Source of the DNA: UBA1189 sp045647345
GTDB lineage: Bacteria > Bacteroidota > Bacteroidia > Bacteroidales > Bacteroidaceae
Assembly: GCA_045647345.1 (NCBI GenBank)
Contig: JAZRMG010000060.1
Location: forward strand, 1 to 9,080
Length of the DNA stretch: 9,080 nucleotides
Direction of reading: 5' to 3'
Each line of letters opens with the position of its first letter. Position 1 is the stretch's first letter. Under the pieces are notes generated by a model. It did no database searches and was not told the origin of the DNA. It saw nothing but the letters and a program-made list of their open reading frames with translations. The translations under genes and the position numbers were made by a program. Below, piece by piece: positions 1 through 5,694 of this stretch.

Positions 1-120
1 CCCGCCCTATGGGCACCCACGACCCCGTCGTGCAGGGTACTGCACTCCCCTCTCTCAGCACGGCTTGCCATTGAGGCAACCCTCTAAAGGCTTCATTCGC
101 TATAAACAGAGGGGGAGTGA
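1..120. other. Hairpin-rich non-coding block at the left edge
   Basis: No convincing gene is seen here; one frame stays open from the edge to a stop near 158, but it resembles no protein I know. The block is unusually rich in dyads: GCCC/GGGC at 4-7 and 11-14; CACGAC/GTCGTG at 18-23 and 27-32 around CCC; GTGCAG/CTGCAC at 30-35 and 40-45 around GGTA; TTGCC/GGCAA at 65-69 and 75-79. A longer stem pairs ACTCCCCTCT (44-53) with 108-118 (one extra G) and would enclose the 65-79 hairpin. Some helices overlap and cannot form together. It could be a structured RNA on either strand or an intergenic repeat. I do not recognise a named RNA family, and the left border is cut by the window. Confidence 0.35.
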
Positions 121-128
121 TAAAAACA

Positions 129-270
129 TGCCAGGTGGCAAAAATGTAATTGTGTAGATCCTAATCCTTTTATTATGAGAGCGTTGTAACGGCACTAAAG
201 GAAAACCTGCCAACCCCCTTTGGCATGTTCTTGGAGGTGGATGCAAAACCTGCCAGGGGGTGTTGGCATG
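129..270. repeat. Three TGCCA/TGGCA dyads
   Basis: Three dyads share the half-sites TGCCA and TGGCA: 129-133/136-140 (2-base spacer), 208-212/221-225 (8-base spacer) and 251-255/264-268 (8-base spacer). Each is preceded by AAAAC plus one base. Copies two and three are direct repeats 43 bases apart, sharing AAAACCTGCCA (202-212, 245-255) and TTGGCATG (220-227, 263-270). Their centres are C-rich in one and G-rich in the other, so the two copies can also pair with each other. They could be operator sites for a dimeric regulator or part of an intergenic repeat. No gene overlaps them. Confidence 0.45.
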
Positions 271-354
271 AATTGCACTCGCTTTGAAAAATATTCAAGA
301 CCCGCCTTAGCACTTGGCTTGTACAAGAAACTTGATATTTCTCGCTCGCTTGTT

Positions 355-381
355 GTATCTTTACGATAATCGTGAAGATAC
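355..381. repeat. Palindrome over the first -7-like box
   Basis: The 13-base arms 355-367 and 369-381 match at 12 of 13 positions around a single central A. The one mismatch is a T/G pair. The left arm contains the -7-like TATCTTTA. It may act as a DNA operator dyad or, in a read-through transcript, as a hairpin. Confidence 0.6.
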
Positions 382-439
382 ATGGCGCCTCGGGATAAAA
401 AAATAAACAAGTTTATTTTGTTCTCCTCTCGGCTTATTC

Positions 440-467
440 GTATCTTTATGGTAAACCATGAAGATAC
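440..467. repeat. Palindrome over the second -7-like box
   Basis: The 13-base arms 440-452 and 455-467 match at 12 of 13 positions around AA. Compared with the palindrome at 355-381, arm position 10 changes from a C-G to a T-A pair and position 12 from an A-T to a G-C pair. The symmetry is therefore kept while the bases change. The T/G mismatch is also kept. Confidence 0.6.
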
Positions 468-497
468 TCATGCTCGTTGCGAAAAGTTCAAGTAAAC

Positions 498-528
498 TTG
501 ACTTTTCACTCGCTTATTCGTATCTTTG
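498..528 (+). promoter_or_regulatory. Probable mfd promoter
   Basis: TTG (498-500) and TATCTTTG (521-528) are 20 bases apart, which fits the Bacteroidetes housekeeping promoter (TTTG-type -33 box and TAnnTTTG -7 box). Transcription would start near 533-536, leaving a leader of about 55 bases before the mfd ATG at 591. The TTG lies in the right arm of the small hairpin 482-506. Confidence 0.6.
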
Positions 529-590
529 CATTCGTATTATCGTGTGGCAGGTGGGGCGATGGCTCTGTCTGCCCAATGTGCGTATAGATT

Positions 591-3500
591 ATGGAAATAC
601 AAGACTTGGTGAAGCGTTTTGCCGGACACTCGGGAGTGAGTGCCTTGCAGCATGTATGGGACGACAAGACGGTGGGTACGATGCATCTGAAGGGGCTGTC
701 GGCTTCGGCCGCTCCGATGCTGTTTGGTGCAATGGCTCTCGGTGACAAGCCGTGGCAGGTACCTGTGGCGCTCTTCGTGCTCAACGATCTGGAGGAGGCG
801 GGATACTTCTATCATGACCTCACGCAGATGATGGGCGAGGGGCAGGTGCTATTCCTCCCCTCATCATACAAGCGGGCCATCAAGTACGGGCAGAAGGACT
901 CGGCCAATGAGGTACTGCGCACCGAGGTGCTTACTCGCCTCACAGAGGCGAGTAAATTGACAATTGACAATTCACAATTGACAATTGGCTCCGCGAAGAG
1001 ACAGATAGAGGCTGCGAGTATGGGTGAAAATAATTGTCAATTGTCCATTGTCAATTGTCCATTGTATATTGTCTCTTACCCCGACGCGCTGGCCGAGCTG
1101 GTGGTGTCGCAGGCGACGCTCACCGACCGCTCAGTGCAGCTTGCCGTGGGCGACACAGTGGAGATACCTCAGATGGAGGCAGCACTGGTGGGCGAGGGCT
1201 TTGAGCGAGTGGACTATGTGTATGAGCCGGGACAGTTTGCCGTGCGTGGTAGCATCATCGACGTGTTCTCCTATGCATCGGAGTATCCTTACCGTATAGA
1301 CCTCTTCGGCGATGAGGTGGATAGCATACGCACCTTCGAGATAGAGTCGCAGCTCTCGCGCGACAAGGTGAGCCACGTGAGCATCGTGCCCAACTTTGAT
1401 GGGGCGGGGACGCAGGGCATGGTGTCGTTCCTCGACTTCTTGCCCGAGGGCTCGGCACTGGCGTTCCAGGATTACTTTTGGGTGCACGAGCGGATAGAAC
1501 AGTTGGGGAGTGAAATTGAAAATTCAAAATTGAAAATTGAAAGTGCTGTAACTCCTTTAGGTCTTCATCCGGATGGCGATAATGCTCAATTTTCGACTCT
1601 CAATTTTCAATTGTTAGACGCTGCCGACTTCATCCGCAAGACCCAGGCTTTCCGCCGTATCGAGTTTGGGACGAAGGCTTCTACGACAGTGCAGGCTACC
1701 ATAAACTTTGACACCTCGCCCCAACCGCTCTTCCATAAGAACTTTGAGCTGGTGGAGCAATCGCTCACCGACCTCATCGAGCGCGGATACCAACTATACA
1801 TACTCACCGATAGCGCCAAGCAGGCCGAGCGTCTGAAGACCATCTTCGAGGAGCGCGGAGGCGACATCCCCTTCACGGCGGTGGACAAGACCATCCATGG
1901 GGGATTTGCCGACCATACCATGCGCTTGGCTTGCTATACCGACCATCAGATATTCGACCGTTTCCACAAGTATAACCTGCGCAGCGACAAGGCACGCAGC
2001 GGCAAGATGGCCATCTCGCTCAAGGAGCTGTCGCAGTTTGAACCGGGCGACTATGTGGTGCACATCGACCATGGTGTGGGCCGCTTTGCCGGACTGGTGC
2101 GCATGCCCAACGGTAGCAGCACGCAAGAGGTAATCAAGCTCGTATATAGCAACGACGATGTGGTGTTCGTCTCCATACACTCGCTGCACAAGATATCGAA
2201 GTACAAGAGCAAGGAGGGCGAGGCTCCGCGCATCAACAAGCTGGGCACGGGCGCTTGGGAGAAGCTCAAGGAGCGCACCAAGACCAAAATCAAGGATATC
2301 GCACGTGACCTCATCAAGCTGTACTCGCAGCGCTCACAGGAGAAGGGTTTTGCCTATAGCCCCGACAGCTTCCTACAACACGAGCTGGAGGCCAGCTTCC
2401 TCTACGAGGACACGCCCGACCAGCTGAAGGCTACGCTCGACGTGAAGGGCGATATGGAGCGCGAGCGCCCGATGGACCGCCTCGTGTGCGGCGACGTGGG
2501 CTTCGGTAAGACGGAGGTGGCCGTGCGTGCCGCCTTCAAGGCTGCCTGCGACAACAAGCAGGTGGCGGTGCTGGTGCCCACCACCGTGCTGGCCTATCAG
2601 CACTGGCGCACCTTCTCGGAGCGACTGAAGAACCTGCCCTGCCGTGTGGAGTACCTGAGTCGTGCCCGCTCGGCCGCCGACACCAAGAAGGTGCTCGAGG
2701 GACTCAAGAGCGGCGAGGTGAACATCGTGGTGGGTACGCACAAGCTCATAGGCAAGAGCGTGCAGTTCAAGGACCTGGGACTGCTCATCATAGATGAGGA
2801 GCAGAAGTTTGGCGTGTCGGTGAAGGAGAAACTGCGCCAGCTGAAGGTGTCGGTCGACACGCTCACACTCACCGCCACACCTATACCGCGCACGCTGCAG
2901 TTCTCGCTCATGGGTGCCCGCGACCTGAGTGTGATACAGACCCCACCGCCCAACCGATACCCCATACAGACCGAGGTGCACACCTTCAATGAGGAGATCA
3001 TACGCGAGGCGGTGAACTTTGAGCTCAGCCGCAACGGGCAGCTCTTCATCATCAACAATCGCATACAGAACCTACACGAGCTGGCTGCACTCGTCACACG
3101 CAATGTACCCGATGCACGTGTGTGCGTAGGACACGGACAGATGGCCCCCGAGGAGTTGGAAAAGGTTATCATGAGCTTTGTAAACCACGACTACGATGTG
3201 CTCATCGCTACCTCTATCGTGGAGAACGGTATCGACATCCCCAATGCCAACACCATCATCATCAATCAGGCGCACAACTTCGGCCTGAGCGACCTGCACC
3301 AGATGCGCGGCCGTGTGGGCCGTGGCAACAAGAAGGCCTTCTGCTACCTGCTGGCGCCACCGCTCTCGGTGCTCACCCCCGAGGCACGTCGCCGATTGCA
3401 AGCCATTGAGAACTTTACCGACCTGGGCAGCGGCATACACATCGCCATGCAGGACCTCGACATACGCGGTGCGGGCAACCTGCTGGGCGCCGAGCAAAGT

Positions 3501-4091
3501 GGCTTCATTGCCGACCTGGGCTATGAGACCTATCAGAAGATCCTGGGCGAGGCGGTGCACGAGCTCAAGACCAATGAGTTTGCCGACCTCATCATGGGCG
3601 ATGCGGACGAGGATGGCAAAATCAGCGGCGAGGGATTCGTAGAGGAGTGTGCCGTAGAGAGCGACCTCGAACTGCTCTTCCCCGACGAATATATCCCCAC
3701 CAGCAGCGAGCGTATGCTCATATACCGCGAGCTCGACAGTCTGGAGAAGGACGAGGAACTCAGCAAGTTTCGCACCCGGCTTACCGACCGCTTCGGTACC
3801 ATCCCGCCTACGGGCGAGGAACTGTTGCGTGTGGTACCCCTGCGCCGCCTAGGTAAGCAGCTCGGCATAGAGAAGATACTGCTCAAGGGCGGACAGATGG
3901 CGCTCTACTTCGTGAGCAACCTCGAGAGCCCCTACTATGACAGTGCTGCCTTTGGCCGCGTGATGAACTATACGGCCATGTCGCCCTACGAATGCCGATT
4001 CCGCGAGCTCTCGGGCAAGCGCAGTCTGCTCGTCAAGGGTATCAATACAGTAGAGGAGGCGTTGGGCGTGGTGCGTGCCATGCAACACTAA
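591..4091 (+). CDS. mfd: Transcription-repair coupling factor Mfd
   Basis: Mfd is a cytoplasmic ATP-dependent translocase that removes RNA polymerase stalled at DNA lesions and recruits UvrA for nucleotide excision repair. The product is 1166 residues. The N-terminal third is the UvrB-like, UvrA-binding module. The RNA polymerase-interacting (CarD-like) domain begins near residue 484. The motor has Walker A GDVGFGKT (634-641), DEEQ (735-738), TATPIPRTL (761-769) and QMRGRVGR (904-911), followed by the translocation motif around 946-966 and the C-terminal regulatory domain. The ATG at 591 fits the usual Bacteroidales N-terminus; no clear Shine-Dalgarno site precedes it. Two AT-rich palindromic inserts (residues about 122-158 and 308-341) interrupt the N-terminal module in frame and account for much of the extra length over my recollection of Bacteroides homologues (about 1120-1130). 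The motor is intact, so activity is likely. Confidence 0.97.
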   Translation: MEIQDLVKRFAGHSGVSALQHVWDDKTVGTMHLKGLSASAAPMLFGAMALGDKPWQVPVALFVLNDLEEAGYFYHDLTQMMGEGQVLFLPSSYKRAIKYGQKDSANEVLRTEVLTRLTEASKLTIDNSQLTIGSAKRQIEAASMGENNCQLSIVNCPLYIVSYPDALAELVVSQATLTDRSVQLAVGDTVEIPQMEAALVGEGFERVDYVYEPGQFAVRGSIIDVFSYASEYPYRIDLFGDEVDSIRTFEIESQLSRDKVSHVSIVPNFDGAGTQGMVSFLDFLPEGSALAFQDYFWVHERIEQLGSEIENSKLKIESAVTPLGLHPDGDNAQFSTLNFQLLDAADFIRKTQAFRRIEFGTKASTTVQATINFDTSPQPLFHKNFELVEQSLTDLIERGYQLYILTDSAKQAERLKTIFEERGGDIPFTAVDKTIHGGFADHTMRLACYTDHQIFDRFHKYNLRSDKARSGKMAISLKELSQFEPGDYVVHIDHGVGRFAGLVRMPNGSSTQEVIKLVYSNDDVVFVSIHSLHKISKYKSKEGEAPRINKLGTGAWEKLKERTKTKIKDIARDLIKLYSQRSQEKGFAYSPDSFLQHELEASFLYEDTPDQLKATLDVKGDMERERPMDRLVCGDVGFGKTEVAVRAAFKAACDNKQVAVLVPTTVLAYQHWRTFSERLKNLPCRVEYLSRARSAADTKKVLEGLKSGEVNIVVGTHKLIGKSVQFKDLGLLIIDEEQKFGVSVKEKLRQLKVSVDTLTLTATPIPRTLQFSLMGARDLSVIQTPPPNRYPIQTEVHTFNEEIIREAVNFELSRNGQLFIINNRIQNLHELAALVTRNVPDARVCVGHGQMAPEELEKVIMSFVNHDYDVLIATSIVENGIDIPNANTIIINQAHNFGLSDLHQMRGRVGRGNKKAFCYLLAPPLSVLTPEARRRLQAIENFTDLGSGIHIAMQDLDIRGAGNLLGAEQSGFIADLGYETYQKILGEAVHELKTNEFADLIMGDADEDGKISGEGFVEECAVESDLELLFPDEYIPTSSERMLIYRELDSLEKDEELSKFRTRLTDRFGTIPPTGEELLRVVPLRRLGKQLGIEKILLKGGQMALYFVSNLESPYYDSAAFGRVMNYTAMSPYECRFRELSGKRSLLVKGINTVEEALGVVRAMQH
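955..1063. repeat. In-frame palindromic heptad element 1 in mfd
   Basis: Arms 957-986 and 1032-1061 are inverted repeats matching at 27 of 30 positions (29 of 32 when extended to 955-986/1032-1063), around a 45-base spacer (987-1031). The left arm is four heptads of CAATTGA type from 961 to 988. The right arm is a run of TCAATTG/TCCATTG heptads that continues to about 1071. It is translated as Mfd residues about 122-160, giving a 7-residue periodicity (NCQLSIV followed by NCPLYIV). In-frame TGA at 972-974 is avoided because the second heptad reads TCA. Its AT-richness contrasts with the GC-rich gene around it. Confidence 0.8.
1513..1613. repeat. In-frame palindromic heptad element 2 in mfd
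   Basis: Arms 1513-1540 and 1586-1613 are inverted repeats matching at 23 of 28 positions, again around a 45-base spacer (1541-1585). The left arm is four heptads of AAATTGA type, the second reading AAATTCA. The right arm is TCAATTT-type heptads, with the second altered to TCGACTC. It is translated as Mfd residues about 308-341, in the variable linker ahead of the next conserved block. Aligned to element 1, the left arms agree at 23 of 28 positions, and four of the five differences are the same C-to-A change, one per heptad. The spacer sequences show no evident similarity. Confidence 0.78.
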
Positions 4092-4109
4092 AATATTCCC
4101 AAATGCACT

Positions 4110-5054
4110 TTAGTCAAGATTCCACAATAAAGGCACACATGAGGTTTCGACAAGTTTTTCTATCTTGTCGGGAAAGTTACAGAAGAAATCTATACCTGTC
4201 CTTTTCTCCAGCTCATCGATACTGATAGCATAGTCACTCAAGCGACCTTTACCCCCCCCTTTGTGTTCAAACCAAAAGGCGATACCATAAAAGCAATTCA
4301 TCTTGCGACAGACAAGCGCCATAAAATAGTTTGCAGGCACAACGATTCCATTCATTTTGTCAATATTCTTGACAATGGTTCCATGCTTTCCTCGTGAGTC
4401 GTAAAACTCTCCATCGCGTATAGTGCCTCCCTTGACAACATAAAGCGTATCACGCATGTCACTATCATGCCCCCACTCGCGAATCTTATCTTCAAGTTTC
4501 AACCAAGCACCCCCTTGGTTGAAACTCCGCAATTGCGGGCTGATATTTGAGTAGTAAAACGTTTGTTGGTTAGCATCTTTAGAATATACTCTGTCTTCCG
4601 AAGCACACAGGTGTCCGCGATCGTATTGATCCTTGCGGTGCTCAGCATCCCCTATTTGCGCCTCTTTGGGGAGTGATGGATCAGGTTGAAAAGGATCTCC
4701 CTTCCATTTCGTCTCCTTCCACTGACTACGCGACCAATTCTTCTGTGCCGTTTCATCACAAAAAGTAAAGGCTACCCATCGCGAATGCCGTTTCTGCGGA
4801 TCATACTCAATACTGAAGGTTACAAATTCATCGCCATTAAATACGGATGTATAGCAGTTGAACAGATTGCCTTCTACCAATTTTGGCATTTCGAGTCTAC
4901 GCGCATAACCTAATGGATTCCGATTAACATTCTTTGCTGTTTCCCAATTCAATAATAGTGACGAATGTCCTGATTCACATGCCATGCATAGCAACAAGGA
5001 ACACACACATAATAAGCCAAGAGAGCAGACGGAGTATTTACGATAACGCTTCAT
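4110..5054 (-). CDS. Secreted DNA/RNA non-specific endonuclease, lipoprotein
   Basis: A 314-residue nuclease of the Serratia NucA family (Endonuclease_NS), which cleaves DNA and RNA with a Mg ion and a histidine base. The N-terminus is basic then hydrophobic and ends in CMAC, so Cys26 is the likely lipidated residue; the -3 position is unusual for a lipobox. DRGH at 145-148 supplies the catalytic His148. NQGGAW with Asn179 and the following Glu188 correspond to Serratia Asn119 and Glu127, with one extra glycine. All key residues are present, so it is probably active outside the cytoplasm, for nutrient scavenging or DNA degradation. Its stop is 18 bases from the convergent end of mfd, with no terminator visible between them. 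It lies downstream of rpmE2 but beyond a terminator, and I see no consensus promoter of its own. Confidence 0.9.
   Translation of the reverse strand: MKRYRKYSVCSLGLLCVCSLLLCMACESGHSSLLLNWETAKNVNRNPLGYARRLEMPKLVEGNLFNCYTSVFNGDEFVTFSIEYDPQKRHSRWVAFTFCDETAQKNWSRSQWKETKWKGDPFQPDPSLPKEAQIGDAEHRKDQYDRGHLCASEDRVYSKDANQQTFYYSNISPQLRSFNQGGAWLKLEDKIREWGHDSDMRDTLYVVKGGTIRDGEFYDSRGKHGTIVKNIDKMNGIVVPANYFMALVCRKMNCFYGIAFWFEHKGGGKGRLSDYAISIDELEKRTGIDFFCNFPDKIEKLVETSCVPLLWNLD
4495..4538. repeat. Perfect dyads inside the nuclease active-site codons
   Basis: Bases 4495-4507 and 4514-4526 form a perfect 13-base inverted repeat around a 6-base loop (4508-4513). It abuts a perfect 12-base palindrome CCGCAATTGCGG (4527-4538). 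On the coding strand the hairpin encodes the metal-site motif SFNQGGAWLK, and the palindrome encodes PQLR just before it. Codon constraint alone may explain it, but two adjacent perfect dyads are unusual in a coding region. Confidence 0.5.
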
Positions 5055-5075
5055 GATGGTTCGATATATAGTAAT

Positions 5076-5112
5076 AAAAAAAGGTGTACTGAGGGATTCC
5101 TCAAGTACACCT
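5076..5112 (-). terminator. Rho-independent terminator of rpmE2
   Basis: On the minus strand a stem of 13 pairs with one bulged base (5099-5112 with 5082-5094) closes an AATC loop (5095-5098). It is followed at once by a run of T (complement of 5076-5082). It starts 21 bases after the rpmE2 stop codon and about 20 bases before the nuclease start, so nuclease expression would need read-through or a promoter hidden in this region. Confidence 0.9.
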
Positions 5113-5133
5113 GTATGTGGATAGGTGTTATCC

Positions 5134-5388
5134 TTACTTCTTCTGTGCGCGAGCGTAGCGGCTCATGAACTTGTCCACACGACCAGCAGTGTCAACCAAC
5201 TTAGACTTACCGGTGTAGAAGGGGTGAGAAGTGTTAGAGATTTCGAGCTTAATCAAAGGATAAGTCTCGCCTTCAAATTCGATAGTCTCCTTTGTAGCGC
5301 AAGTAGAGCGTGAAAGGAAACAATCACCGTTTGACATGTCTTTGAATACTACGGGACGATAGTTCTCAGGATGAATACCTTTTTTCAT
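5134..5388 (-). CDS. rpmE2: 50S ribosomal protein L31, type B
   Basis: This 84-residue protein is ribosomal protein L31, which sits on the large subunit and helps bridge the two subunits. The start MKKGIHPENYRPVVF and the C-terminal TSHPFYTGKSKLVDTAGRVDKF stretch are typical of the longer type B form. The zinc-binding CxxC pairs of type A L31 are absent; the only cysteines, Cys23 and Cys30, are not arranged that way. In bacteria that have both forms, the zinc-free type replaces the zinc form when zinc is short; this window does not show whether a type A copy exists. It has its own promoter (5463-5493) and terminator (5076-5112), so it is a single-gene transcription unit. Confidence 0.96.
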   Translation of the reverse strand: MKKGIHPENYRPVVFKDMSNGDCFLSRSTCATKETIEFEGETYPLIKLEISNTSHPFYTGKSKLVDTAGRVDKFMSRYARAQKK

Positions 5389-5412
5389 TGTTCTATTTTG
5401 TTTTTATTAGTT

Positions 5413-5450
5413 ATTACTCTGATTTATTGCTGGTAACAATAATGTGTAAT
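5413..5450 (-). promoter_or_regulatory. Possible folded leader of rpmE2
   Basis: Within the roughly 68-base untranslated leader, TTATTG (5424-5429) pairs with CAATAA (5437-5442) around a 7-base loop. An outer ATTAC/GTAAT pair (5413-5417, 5446-5450) could close it. Ribosomal protein leaders are often autoregulatory, but these stems are short and AT-rich, so the role is uncertain. Confidence 0.3.
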
Positions 5451-5462
5451 GGTTTCGGACGG

Positions 5463-5493
5463 CAAAGGTACAACATTTCTTCGGGACAGCAAA
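5463..5493 (-). promoter_or_regulatory. rpmE2 promoter
   Basis: On the minus strand, TTTG (complement of 5490-5493) is followed after 19 bases by TACCTTTG (complement of 5463-5470). This is a near-perfect Bacteroidetes -33/-7 pair. Transcription would start near 5456-5458, about 68 bases before the rpmE2 ATG. Confidence 0.75.
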
Positions 5494-5590
5494 ATAAATC
5501 ACCTTTTTTTTCTCCCAAACCTTCTATTTTCAGCGCTTTCCAAGTAGATAAGAATCAACCATAAAGAATTTCAAAAAACGACAAGCCATC

Positions 5591-5598
5591 CATCTTTG
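5591..5598 (+). promoter_or_regulatory. Weak candidate -7 box for the fimbrillin-like gene
   Basis: CATCTTTG differs from TAnnTTTG at one fixed position and would give a leader of about 90 bases. No TTG is found at the expected distance upstream. TTTATTTG at 5658-5665 is an equally imperfect alternative, so the real promoter is not settled. Confidence 0.22.
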
Positions 5599-5694
5599 CA
5601 GCTTTCGGCCGCTAAACCCGACTCATACCAATAAAGACACAACGACCCAAACTTGATTTTATTTGTTAGAAGAATGAAATAAAAGAAAAAAAGC

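Larger units (their letters stand above)
318..545 (+). repeat. Three tandem promoter-like modules upstream of mfd
   Basis: Three modules follow one another, with -7 boxes at 356-363 (TATCTTTA), 441-448 (TATCTTTA) and 521-528 (TATCTTTG), spaced 85 and 80 bases. A TTG lies 20-21 bases before each box. A small hairpin with an A-rich loop overlaps or touches each TTG: 324-327/331-334, 400-408/411-419 and 482-493/496-506. Modules two and three share the 16-base string GCTTATTCGTATCTTT (432-447, 512-527). In modules one and two the -7 box is the left arm of a near-perfect palindrome (355-381, 440-467); module three lacks the right arm. Only the third has the full consensus, so the first two may be decayed or regulated copies. 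Confidence 0.5.
5389..5694. other. Divergent intergenic region between rpmE2 and the fimbrillin-like gene
   Basis: These 306 bases carry the rpmE2 leader with a possible fold (5413-5450), the rpmE2 promoter (5463-5493), and then an AT-rich stretch with pyrimidine runs near 5502-5517. A -7-like CATCTTTG (5591-5598) points toward the gene at 5695. I see no small gene or tRNA in it. Confidence 0.6.

Noticed and set aside
1..120. TPP riboswitch suggested by GCTGAGA and GGTGCCC on the minus strand
   Set aside because: The two motifs are in the wrong order for the thi box, and the second half of the aptamer is missing.
195..410. 71-codon minus-strand frame in the upstream region
   Set aside because: It is made of the TGCCA dyads and promoter palindromes read backwards, with no protein-like pattern.
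458..745. 95-codon plus-strand frame overlapping the mfd promoter and start
   Set aside because: It runs through the repeated promoter modules and into mfd in another frame, and its translation resembles no protein.
2373..2981. 202-codon minus-strand frame inside mfd
   Set aside because: It is antisense to the conserved Mfd motor; its His/Leu/Val-rich text is typical of a shadow of a GC-rich gene.
4110..4125. Another heptad element at the nuclease stop codon (TCAAGAT)
   Set aside because: It is a single heptad with no repetition or opposite arm.
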